A DNA stretch of 19,256 nt from Gammaproteobacteria bacterium (GTDB lineage: Bacteria; Pseudomonadota; Gammaproteobacteria; Enterobacterales; Alteromonadaceae), in NCBI GenBank assembly GCA_027484495.1, contig JAIXSW010000325.1, forward strand, positions 1 through 19,256, read 5' to 3'. Positions 1 through 6,395 of this stretch are shown piece after piece. The translations under genes were made by a program, and so were the position numbers. The first letter of the stretch is position 1, and each line of letters opens with the position of its first letter. The notes below the pieces were generated by a model. The model searched no databases, had not been told where the DNA came from, and saw nothing but the letters and a program-made list of their open reading frames with translations.

Positions 1-24
1 CATAATAAAAACTCAGGAACACTT

Positions 25-1881
25 ATGAAAACATCTTTCCAACCTACGTTAATCGCAGTGCTGGTTGCCGGCGCTTTGCTCGGTTGTCAGCCAGCCAGTA
101 AACCAGCCGCGGATACGCCGGTCGCGCCGGCTCAGGCCGCAGCAGCAACCGCCACACCAACCGCAGAAGAAGCCAAAGCGTTTGTCGCCAAGGCGTCCGA
201 ACAAACCCGCCAGTTACTGCTCGAAGTCAACCGCGCCGACTGGATCGCCAATACCTACATCACTGAAGACACTGAAGCGCTGTCGGCTGATTACAACAAA
301 AAACTGACCGAAGCTGTGGTCGCGCTGGCCAACGAAGCGGCGCGTTTCAATGACACTCAGGTCGATGCCGACACCCGCCGCCAGCTGGATAAACTGAAAC
401 TGGCACTGACGTTAGCCGCCCCCAAAGATCCGGCAAAAACCGAAGAACTGGCGGGCATTGTCGCCAAACTGAACGCGATGTACGGCAAAGGTAAATACAC
501 CACGGCCGCCGGCAAAGAAATGGCGCTCGGTGAAATGTCGGCCGTGATGGCCAGTTCACGCAGTTTTGATGAACAGCTGGAAATGTGGAAAGGCTGGCAC
601 GACACCGCAGCCCCGATGAAACCTTTGTACGTGCGGCAGGTCGAGCTCGCTAACGAAGGGGCACGTGAACTCGGTTATGCCGATACCGGCGCGATGTGGC
701 GCTCCAAATATGATATGGATGCCGACGCATTTGCCGCAGAACTGGACAAACAATGGGGCGCCGTGAAGCCGCTGTATCAGGCGCTGCATTGCCATGTCCG
801 CGCCAAACTCGGCGAAAAATATGGCACCGACAAAGTGCCACAGGACAAACCGATCCCGGCGCATTTACTCGGCAACATGTGGGCGCAAACCTGGGGCAAT
901 ATTTATGATTTAGTGGCGCCAGAGAACTCAGATCCGGGTTATGACGTCACCAAGCTGCTCGCCGACAAAGGTTATGACGAGCTGAAAATGGTCAAAGGCG
1001 CCGAAGGCTTCTTTACCTCTTTGGGTTTTGCACCGCTGCCGGAAACTTTCTGGACCCGCTCGCAGTTTACCAAGCCGCGTGATCGCGACGTGATTTGTCA
1101 CGCCTCAGCCTGGGATTTAGATGCCAAAGACGATTTACGCATCAAGATGTGTATCGAAAAAACCGGTGAAGAGTTCGCGGTCATTCACCATGAACTGGGG
1201 CACAATTTCTATCAACGCGCTTACAAACATCAGCCGGTGTTTTATCAGGACAGCGCCAACGACGGTTTCCACGAAGCCATTGGCGACACCATCGCGTTGT
1301 CCGTCACACCCAAGTACCTGCAGCAAATTGGCTTGCTCGAACAAGTACCGGACGAATCCAAAGACATTGGCCTGTTGATGAAAATGGCGTTGGATAAAGT
1401 GGCCTTCCTGCCTTTTGGTTTGTTAGTCGACCAGTGGCGCTGGCAGGTGTTTTCCGGTCAGGTGAAACCAGAGCAATATAACGAAGCCTGGTGGAAACTG
1501 CGGGAGAAATATCAGGGCGTTTCAGCCCCAGTGGCGCGGTCTGAAGCTGATTTTGATGCCGGCGCCAAGTTCCATGTGCCGGCCAATACGCCTTATACCC
1601 GTTATTTCCTTGCGCATATTCTGCAGTTCCAGTTCCACAAAGCGCTGTGTGAAATCGCCAAAGATGCCGGCCCTATCCATCGCTGTTCAATTTATAACAG
1701 CAAAGAAGCCGGTACCGCACTGAATGCCATGCTGGAAATGGGTGCGAGCAAACCGTGGCAGGACGCGTTAGCAACCCTGACCGGTAAACCGGATATGGAC
1801 GCCTCAGCAATTCAGGCCTACTTCGCGCCGCTGCAAAGTTACCTCGATGAGCAGAACAAAGGCCGCCAATGTGGCTGGTAA
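25..1881 (+). CDS. M2-family (ACE-like) zinc peptidyl-dipeptidase, predicted lipoprotein
   Basis: This 618-aa protein is a bacterial homologue of angiotensin-converting enzyme (peptidase family M2), which removes C-terminal dipeptides. Visible in the sequence: a lipoprotein signal with lipobox LLGC (Cys21) followed by an Ala/Pro/Thr-rich linker to about residue 45; the zinc motif HELGH at 389-393 with catalytic Glu390; and a third zinc ligand, Glu417, in FHEAIGD, at the same 28-residue spacing as in testis ACE. The string H517-V-P-x-x-T-P-Y524-T-R526-Y527 matches human testis ACE His513/Tyr520/Arg522/Tyr523 (substrate and chloride-binding residues). LPFGLLVDQWRW is also a family hallmark. An AGGA ribosome site lies six bases before the ATG. 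Its promoter lies left of the window. It is monocistronic, ending at a terminator. The lipobox implies a membrane-anchored periplasmic or outer-membrane enzyme, probably for peptide nutrition. The family call is secure; the natural substrate is unknown. Confidence 0.95.
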   Translation: MKTSFQPTLIAVLVAGALLGCQPASKPAADTPVAPAQAAAATATPTAEEAKAFVAKASEQTRQLLLEVNRADWIANTYITEDTEALSADYNKKLTEAVVALANEAARFNDTQVDADTRRQLDKLKLALTLAAPKDPAKTEELAGIVAKLNAMYGKGKYTTAAGKEMALGEMSAVMASSRSFDEQLEMWKGWHDTAAPMKPLYVRQVELANEGARELGYADTGAMWRSKYDMDADAFAAELDKQWGAVKPLYQALHCHVRAKLGEKYGTDKVPQDKPIPAHLLGNMWAQTWGNIYDLVAPENSDPGYDVTKLLADKGYDELKMVKGAEGFFTSLGFAPLPETFWTRSQFTKPRDRDVICHASAWDLDAKDDLRIKMCIEKTGEEFAVIHHELGHNFYQRAYKHQPVFYQDSANDGFHEAIGDTIALSVTPKYLQQIGLLEQVPDESKDIGLLMKMALDKVAFLPFGLLVDQWRWQVFSGQVKPEQYNEAWWKLREKYQGVSAPVARSEADFDAGAKFHVPANTPYTRYFLAHILQFQFHKALCEIAKDAGPIHRCSIYNSKEAGTALNAMLEMGASKPWQDALATLTGKPDMDASAIQAYFAPLQSYLDEQNKGRQCGW

Positions 1882-1906
1882 TTTGAGTTGATTGTTTAAA
1901 GAAAGC

Positions 1907-1934
1907 AAAGGGCAGCGCCGGCTGCCCTTTTTTT
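1907..1934 (+). terminator. Rho-independent terminator of the M2 peptidase gene
   Basis: A perfect 7-bp stem, GGGCAGC (1910-1916) with GCTGCCC (1921-1927), has a 4-base loop and is followed by seven T (1928-1934). It starts about 25 bases after the peptidase stop. Read on the other strand it is followed only by a broken T-rich stretch, so it is at best a weak terminator for the convergent lipoprotein gene that stops at 2020. Confidence 0.9.
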
Positions 1935-2019
1935 ATGTCCATAAGACTGATGTCGTCAGACAAGCATTCAGCCAGCGCAACGCCAGGTCCAGGCTTTCCA
2001 GACGTAGCTGCAGGGCAGT

Positions 2020-2502
2020 TCAGAACTTGTTGTCGAGTTGCTTTTGTAACTCCTGGAGCTGTTCTTTACTGAATTTGCCGCTAGCCAGTAATTTTTTCAC
2101 CAGCTCAAACTCATGACCTTCACCGGCCACCATTTTATGCATCACCACTTTATCGGTGAGCACTTTGACATCCAGATCCAAGTCATCACCATCAAGCGTT
2201 TTCACCAGCACCTGCGGTTCACCCGGTGTGTTGGATTTCATTTGTTCGATGATGCTGCGGATTTTCTCGCGCTTTTCTGCCGGCAATTCCTCCAGCGCCT
2301 TGTCTAATTCCGCCGGGCTTTGGCTACTGTCCCATTTAAACGTTTTGCCGTCCGCATCGTTCAGCACCAACACTTTGGTTTGTTTTTTCTCGGCGATTTT
2401 TTCCGCTGGATCCGGACTGGCTCCGGCCTTGGCACAGGCAGTCAAAGACAACAACAGCAGCGGTAACAGCATCATCGGTAACTTTAGAGTAGATTTCTTC
2501 AT
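2020..2502 (-). CDS. Small predicted lipoprotein, unknown family, divergent from a two-component system
   Basis: I do not recognise the family. The 160-aa product starts with a Lys-rich n-region, a Leu-rich core and lipobox LTAC (Cys23). The residue after Cys is Ala, so outer-membrane sorting is expected. The mature part is charged and mostly helical in character, with two helix-prone stretches (ELDKALEELPAEKREKIRS, and a C-terminal KEQLQELQKQL) around a beta-like segment rich in Asp/Val. The start at 2502 is chosen because AAGGAG sits seven bases upstream; a longer frame from 2595 has no ribosome site and would run through the leader hairpin. It is transcribed away from the kinase/regulator pair at 2814-5617 across a shared 311-bp region. 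By analogy with zraP next to zraSR it may be a periplasmic accessory or target of that system, but no ZraP/CpxP/Spy motif (LTxxQ) is seen. Confidence 0.85.
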   Translation of the reverse strand: MKKSTLKLPMMLLPLLLLSLTACAKAGASPDPAEKIAEKKQTKVLVLNDADGKTFKWDSSQSPAELDKALEELPAEKREKIRSIIEQMKSNTPGEPQVLVKTLDGDDLDLDVKVLTDKVVMHKMVAGEGHEFELVKKLLASGKFSKEQLQELQKQLDNKF

Positions 2503-2519
2503 CGTTTCGCTCCTTGGGG

Positions 2520-2543
2520 AAAAAGAGTCCGGTTGCGGACTCA
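2520..2543 (-). promoter_or_regulatory. Terminator-like hairpin in the leader of the lipoprotein gene
   Basis: On the minus strand, GAGTCCG (2543-2537) pairs perfectly with CGGACTC (2532-2526) around a CAAC loop and is followed by six T (2525-2520). It sits between the presumed promoter and the AAGGAG ribosome site (2515-2510). It has the form of an intrinsic terminator, so it could be an attenuator, the end of a small RNA, or simply a 5' stabilising hairpin. I see no obvious antiterminator partner. Confidence 0.6.
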
Positions 2544-2557
2544 GACGCATAGCTATA

Positions 2558-2573
2558 GGAAGTTTGATGCCAT
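2558..2573 (-). promoter_or_regulatory. Degenerate sigma-54-like promoter for the lipoprotein gene
   Basis: Minus strand reads TGGCAT-CAAAC-TTCCT. The GG (2572-2571) is followed after exactly ten bases by CC (2560-2559) where sigma-54 promoters have GC. The layout mirrors the better site on the plus strand (TGGCAC-TGAAC-TTGC). The predicted start of transcription would be near 2547, about 45 bases before the ATG and just before the leader hairpin. The mismatch at the -12 element makes this uncertain; a sigma-70 promoter elsewhere in the leader is possible. Confidence 0.35.
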
Positions 2574-2663
2574 AATTTTTCTTGTTAATTTTCATGCAGT
2601 TAAAATTTGGCGCTTGCGAACACTGTGAAAATATCCCGAAATGAGGAGATCAATCTGCCGATA

Positions 2664-2684
2664 TCAGCCATGCTGAGCGTCAGC
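2664..2684. promoter_or_regulatory. Candidate activator-binding array (three alternating 5-bp half-sites)
   Basis: TCAGC (2664-2668), GCTGA (2672-2676) and TCAGC (2680-2684) alternate in orientation with three bases between each, giving two overlapping perfect inverted repeats. The array lies about 93-113 bases upstream of the predicted sigma-54 start for the kinase gene and 117-137 upstream of that for the lipoprotein gene, typical distances for an enhancer of a sigma-54 activator. A separate short palindrome, ACTTT-AA-AAAGT, lies at 2696-2707. Function is inferred. Confidence 0.45.
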
Positions 2685-2750
2685 TCGCCTGACATACTTT
2701 AAAAAGTGTTTTATTTCAGTGCGTTATCAATGTGAATTACTCAATTGCAC

Positions 2751-2765
2751 TGGCACTGAACTTGC
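2751..2765 (+). promoter_or_regulatory. Sigma-54 promoter of the kinase/regulator operon
   Basis: The sequence TGGCAC-TGAAC-TTGC matches the sigma-54 (RpoN) consensus, with GG (2752-2753) and GC (2764-2765) separated by exactly ten bases. The predicted start of transcription is about 2777, leaving a leader of about 37 bases before the ATG at 2814. As the second gene of the operon encodes a sigma-54 activator, the operon probably activates itself. Confidence 0.75.
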
Positions 2766-2813
2766 GATAACAACGAATACAGATTCATTCCAAACTCAGC
2801 AGCAGGAAGATTC

Positions 2814-4232
2814 ATGTCATTTAATATGCCAAAAGCGGTGATTCTGGGCGTCTGTGGTCTGTTTGTACTGCTGGGGCTCTGTCAGGCGCTGACGCTGTGG
2901 TGGTTTCAACAGCAACTGCAGCAACAGCTCAGTGAACAAAGTCAGGCGCTGAGCCGGATCATTCTGGCCCGCACCGCTGAAAAGCTGCAGCATCAGTTTG
3001 TTTTCAGCACCGACAGCGCGGTACAGGTTTTTAGTAGTGATGATGGCGCGCGGCAGCCAACATCCGCACATTCAGAGCAACAACCTCAGGCACAGACCGC
3101 CGCTACGCCAACCCCGCCTGCGGAGCGGCAAGTGGAGGTACGCAAGCTGGAAAATGGCATCACCATCGTACAGATGAAGCAACAGGGGCCTGTTGATGGA
3201 AAGCAGCCGATGCCGCTGGAACTCGATTTAAACCTGCAGCTGGAACAAACCTTGTCCGAATTACAGCAGCAAAGCCCAGCGCCGCAGCATTGGGTCAGTC
3301 AGTTCCGCTTAAAGACCAGTGGTTCCAGTCAGCAGCTGATTAACCAGTACTTGGGCTACCAGTTGTTGGCGCTGGCGCTGACCACCGCGCTGGCGTTGCT
3401 GCTACTGTTGTGGTTTGGCTCGCGTCTGTTGCAGCCGTTGCAGCAACTGGTGCGGGGCTTTCGTGCACTGGCACAAGGCGAAGCTGGTATTCAGCTGGAC
3501 ACCGATGCACCGCTGGCGGAATATCGGCTGGCGTTGCAGCAGTTTAATCAGGCCAGTACTGAGCTCGCGGCCTTGCAGCAACAAAAAGCCGAGCTGGCCC
3601 GCCAGCAACAGCTGGTGGAACTGGGTGAAGTCAGCCGAGGCCTGGTCCATGCGCTGCGTAACCCAATCCATACCATGGCATTGGCGCTCGAACAGTTACC
3701 TGGCAGTGACCCGGTATTGCAGCAGTTAATTGAACAAAAAATGCAGCATATCAACCGCACGCTGACCACGTTGCTGACACTGAGCTGTCAAGGTGTCGAC
3801 CGCAGCGCGGCGGTTGCACTAAAAACTGTGCTACAGGACCTTTGTCTGGAATTCTCCGCACAACAACTGCAGCTGGCGGCGCAAGCGCTGTATTGCCGCG
3901 GCGCTGAAGCAGAACTGCGTTTTATTCTGCATGTGCTGGTCAGCAATGCGGTAGAAGCCAGCCCAGAGCCGGGTTCGGTTTGCCTGAAGTTGTGGCGCGA
4001 ACCCGACGGCATTTATTTTGAAGTCAGCGATCAGGGCCCGGGGTTGAGCCCGGAAGTCGCCGCCAGCCTGTTTCAACCGCATATCAGCAGCAAAGCCGAA
4101 GGCGCCGGTATGGGTCTTTATCTGGCGCAGCGACTGCTGCAGATGTATTACCAGGGTGAGATCAGCCTGCACAACAGACCAGAAGGTGGCGTATTGGCAC
4201 AGATCAGGCTCGGCACGGAGATTTGTTTATGA
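2814..4232 (+). CDS. Membrane sensor histidine kinase (NtrB/ZraS-like class)
   Basis: This 472-aa sensor kinase is the likely partner of the regulator downstream. Order of parts: transmembrane segment at about 8-29; a periplasmic region to about 180 that is Gln-rich with a Pro/Thr/Ala stretch and resembles no sensor domain I know; a second membrane segment at about 182-202; a HAMP-like linker and coiled coil to about 265; the H-box VHALRNP with His279; N-box Asn378 (SNAVEA); G1 box D406-Q-G-P-G410; G2 box G430-A-G-M-G434. The residue after His279 is Ala, where most HisKA kinases have Glu or Asp; Asn283 is kept at +4. AGGA lies six bases before the ATG. The last codons overlap the next gene (ATGA). 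There is no PAS domain. The signal is unknown; two-membrane-span topology argues for an envelope or periplasmic stimulus. Confidence 0.92.
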   Translation: MSFNMPKAVILGVCGLFVLLGLCQALTLWWFQQQLQQQLSEQSQALSRIILARTAEKLQHQFVFSTDSAVQVFSSDDGARQPTSAHSEQQPQAQTAATPTPPAERQVEVRKLENGITIVQMKQQGPVDGKQPMPLELDLNLQLEQTLSELQQQSPAPQHWVSQFRLKTSGSSQQLINQYLGYQLLALALTTALALLLLLWFGSRLLQPLQQLVRGFRALAQGEAGIQLDTDAPLAEYRLALQQFNQASTELAALQQQKAELARQQQLVELGEVSRGLVHALRNPIHTMALALEQLPGSDPVLQQLIEQKMQHINRTLTTLLTLSCQGVDRSAAVALKTVLQDLCLEFSAQQLQLAAQALYCRGAEAELRFILHVLVSNAVEASPEPGSVCLKLWREPDGIYFEVSDQGPGLSPEVAASLFQPHISSKAEGAGMGLYLAQRLLQMYYQGEISLHNRPEGGVLAQIRLGTEICL

Positions 4233-5617
4233 GTATGCCCCAAGAGCCCCATCAAGCGCTGTCGTTACAGCAACCGCAGCTGCTGGTGGTCGAAGATGAC
4301 CATAGCCAACGCCAGCTGGTCAGCGAGTTATTGCAGGCGGAAGGCTATCGCGTCTGCAATGCCGACAGCGTGCCGGCGGCTATCCTGCAATTGCAGCAAC
4401 AACCGGACATTGCGCTGGTATTCAGTGACTGGAAACTAGGCAGTCTGAGCGGCTTAGAACTGCTGGATTATTGTAAAACCCATTATCCGACGCTGGGTTT
4501 TGTCATCGCGACCGCCTATGGCTCGGTCAGTCATGCGGTCGAGGCTATTCAGGCCGGCGCCGATGATTATCTGGCCAAGCCGTTTAAACGACAGGAATTA
4601 CTGCTGGCGGTGCGCAAAGGCCTTCGCGCCCGCAGCCTGCGTAAACAAAATCAGCAATTGAGTGCCGCACTCAGTGAACAACAACAACTGGTCGATATCA
4701 TTGGCCACGCCCCTTGTATGCAGCAGCTGTTTCAGCGCATTCAGCGCATTTCCGGCACTGATGTGACAGTGCTGATCAGCGGGGAAAGTGGCACCGGTAA
4801 AGAGCTGGCGGCGCGCGCGTTACATCAGCTGTCACCACGCCGGCAGGGGCCATTTATTGCGCTGAACTGCGGCGCTATCCCGGAAAGTCTGGCGGAAGCC
4901 GAATTATTTGGCGCGGAAAAAGGCGCGTTTACCGGCGCGCATGCAGCCAAAGCCGGCAAATTTGAAGCGGCCGAAGGCGGCACACTCTTTCTGGATGAAA
5001 TCGCCGAACTGCCGCTGAGCCTGCAAGCGAAGCTGCTAAGGCTGTTGCAACAAGGCACAGTGACCCGCCTCGGCAGTCATCAGGAAATTAAACTCAATGT
5101 GCGGATCATCGCCGCCAGCCATCAGGATTTGGCAGTCGCTGTCCGTGAAGGCCGTTTTCGCGAAGATTTGTTTTACCGCCTGAACGTGGTGCCACTACAT
5201 ATGCCGGCACTGCGCGAGCGCAGCGAAGATATTCCGCGGCTACTGGAGCATTTTCTGCAGCAACATCAACAACGTTATCAGCAGCAGGCGCCGGCGCTGA
5301 GTAAACAGGCTCTGAAGCAGCTACTCGGCTATCGCTGGCCCGGTAATGTCCGCGAACTGGCCAACCGGATTGAACGTTATGTGCTGCTGCAGGATGAACA
5401 GGAATTGCTGGCGGGTTTACAGGCGGACACTGGGCAAGCTCCCACCTCAGGCTTTGTTCTGCCGCCAGAAGGGCTGGCTTTTGAGACGCTGGAAAAAAGT
5501 TGTCTGCAACAGGCCTTGCAGCGTTGTGATGGCAATAAGGCGCAGGCCGCGCGCTTGTTGCAACTGCCCTACAAAGCTTTTTTGTACCGGCTGGAGAAAT
5601 TTGGATTAACCGGCTGA
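4229..5617 (+). CDS. Sigma-54-dependent response regulator (NtrC/ZraR family)
   Basis: This 462-aa enhancer-binding protein activates RNA polymerase carrying sigma-54. The receiver domain (about 17-130) has acidic pocket E22-D23-D24, phospho-acceptor Asp67, Thr95 and Lys117. The AAA+ domain has Walker A GESGTGKE at 185-192, the sigma-54 contact loop GAFTGA at 232-237, Walker B with Asp256-Glu257, and an arginine-finger region (REGRFREDLFYRLN). A Fis-type helix-turn-helix occupies roughly the last 45 residues (NKAQAARLLQLPYKAFLYRLEKFG). The start at ATG 4229 overlaps the kinase stop and has GGAG eight bases upstream; a longer frame starting with TTG at 4223 is less likely. Overlap implies translational coupling. 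Its own operon has a sigma-54 promoter at 2751-2765, so autoregulation is likely. Remote targets are unknown. Confidence 0.95.
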   Translation: MSMPQEPHQALSLQQPQLLVVEDDHSQRQLVSELLQAEGYRVCNADSVPAAILQLQQQPDIALVFSDWKLGSLSGLELLDYCKTHYPTLGFVIATAYGSVSHAVEAIQAGADDYLAKPFKRQELLLAVRKGLRARSLRKQNQQLSAALSEQQQLVDIIGHAPCMQQLFQRIQRISGTDVTVLISGESGTGKELAARALHQLSPRRQGPFIALNCGAIPESLAEAELFGAEKGAFTGAHAAKAGKFEAAEGGTLFLDEIAELPLSLQAKLLRLLQQGTVTRLGSHQEIKLNVRIIAASHQDLAVAVREGRFREDLFYRLNVVPLHMPALRERSEDIPRLLEHFLQQHQQRYQQQAPALSKQALKQLLGYRWPGNVRELANRIERYVLLQDEQELLAGLQADTGQAPTSGFVLPPEGLAFETLEKSCLQQALQRCDGNKAQAARLLQLPYKAFLYRLEKFGLTG

Positions 5618-5632
5618 ACCTGAGTTCAGTCG
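5611..5632. terminator. Hairpin spanning the stop codons of two convergent genes
   Basis: CGGCTGAAC (5611-5619) pairs with GTTCAGTCG (5624-5632) through nine positions including one G-U pair, with a 4-base loop. The plus-strand stop TGA (5615-5617) and the minus-strand stop (5628-5626) lie in opposite arms. There is no T tract on either side, so it may block 3' exonucleases or weakly terminate in both directions rather than act as a classic intrinsic terminator. Confidence 0.45.
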
Positions 5633-6045
5633 TCACTCTGAGCCTGTATCGCCATGCTGCGACGGTGGCGATAGCGGTCTCTGAGCTGATAAAACGCTTT
5701 GGTCAGCAAGGTTGCCAGCGTCACTCCGAGCAAATCAGCCAAGATATCCAGCAGTTCAAAACTGCGTGCTGGAAACAACAGCTGACTGCCTTCTTCAAGC
5801 AGGGCAAAACCTAAAGTCAGCACCACACCCAGATATAACCGAACCGGTCCTACCGCCAATTGCCGGGCCTTCGTGGCAAAGTTCAGCAGTAAAGCGAGCG
5901 CAGCGAATAACAAAACATGACCAATTTTGTCGCCATAAGGCAAAGATGCAGCCAGTTGCAGAAAGTAATTCTGCCGGCCTGAATCTGCTGCCACTATGAC
6001 CCAAATCAGAAAACTAAAAAACGCAACGGCAGGTAACCAACGCAT
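5626..6045 (-). CDS. VanZ-like small integral membrane protein
   Basis: This 139-aa protein has about four hydrophobic segments and the sequence pattern of the VanZ-like family: DKIGHVLLFAALALLL in the second segment, then EEGSQLLFPARSFELLDILADLLGV, matching the family pattern E..Q...P.R....D...(N)..G with Asp in place of the usual Asn. VanZ itself gives low-level teicoplanin resistance, but most chromosomal members have no known function, so no resistance role is claimed. I chose the ATG at 6045, with a GGGGA-type site five bases upstream and a good membrane-segment start. The ATG at 6060 or GTG at 6084 would add residues with poorer ribosome sites. It ends eight bases from the regulator gene, tail to tail. 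Its promoter should lie in 6046-6176; none is clear. Confidence 0.8.
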   Translation of the reverse strand: MRWLPAVAFFSFLIWVIVAADSGRQNYFLQLAASLPYGDKIGHVLLFAALALLLNFATKARQLAVGPVRLYLGVVLTLGFALLEEGSQLLFPARSFELLDILADLLGVTLATLLTKAFYQLRDRYRHRRSMAIQAQSDD

Positions 6046-6176
6046 ATTTTCCCCTGTCATCCCGCGGTGATGCGCGATGGTCACAACAAAAACGAATTAT
6101 TTTCGCATCCGGCATAAACTTTTTTTCGTACTAATGCGACCAAAGCTCAGATCCAACATACGAAAGGATATTCATC

Positions 6177-6395
6177 GTGGCCCCAAATACTGTCAATTCA
6201 GACCTCATCCAGTCACCCGGCTGGCGCCAGGCCGGCCAGGTTTTTATGTTGTTTATCCTGGCGATGCTGTTTGCCAATGCGTTGTTGCTGTTACTGGAAA
6301 GCAGACTCGGCCTGTATAGCTACTTTGCAGCACCGCAATTAGAGTTGCTGACGTTACCTATTCAGTGGTTTTGTCAGGTGATGACGCAGTTTTAA
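6177..6395 (+). CDS. Small membrane protein of unknown function (72 aa)
   Basis: The family is not recognised. A GTG start is supported by AAAGGA eight bases upstream (6163-6168). The protein has a polar N-terminus, one clear transmembrane helix at about residues 20-42 (Leu/Ala/Phe-rich, ending LLLLLES), and a second amphipathic hydrophobic stretch (PQLELLTLPIQWFCQV) near the end. It is divergent from the VanZ-like gene, and its last 38 bases overlap the 3' end of the convergent TraB/GumN-family gene. The good ribosome site and sensible topology argue that it is real; conservation could not be checked. Confidence 0.65.
   Translation: MAPNTVNSDLIQSPGWRQAGQVFMLFILAMLFANALLLLLESRLGLYSYFAAPQLELLTLPIQWFCQVMTQF

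Noticed and set aside
661..675. CACGTGAA within the peptidase gene as a parS site
   Set aside because: Only the core half matches the ParB target; the other arm is unrelated (preceded by GGGG). No full parS was found anywhere in the window despite parAB being present.
2503..2595. Longer N-terminus for the lipoprotein (start at 2595)
   Set aside because: No ribosome site there, it would bury the signal peptide inside the protein, and it translates through a terminator-like hairpin.
2723..2771. GTTATC/GATAAC inverted repeat flanking the sigma-54 promoter, and a partial IHF-like TATCAA
   Set aside because: The arms are short and 37 bases apart, and the IHF consensus is only half matched; both are expected by chance in AT-rich DNA.
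5106..5636. 176-codon open frame opposite the response regulator
   Set aside because: It is a shadow of a strongly conserved AAA+/Fis gene, with no ribosome site and a composition typical of antisense frames.
6104..6139. TCGCAT/ATGCGA inverted repeat upstream of the small membrane gene
   Set aside because: Six-base arms with a 24-base spacer and no matching promoter boxes; not supportable as an operator.
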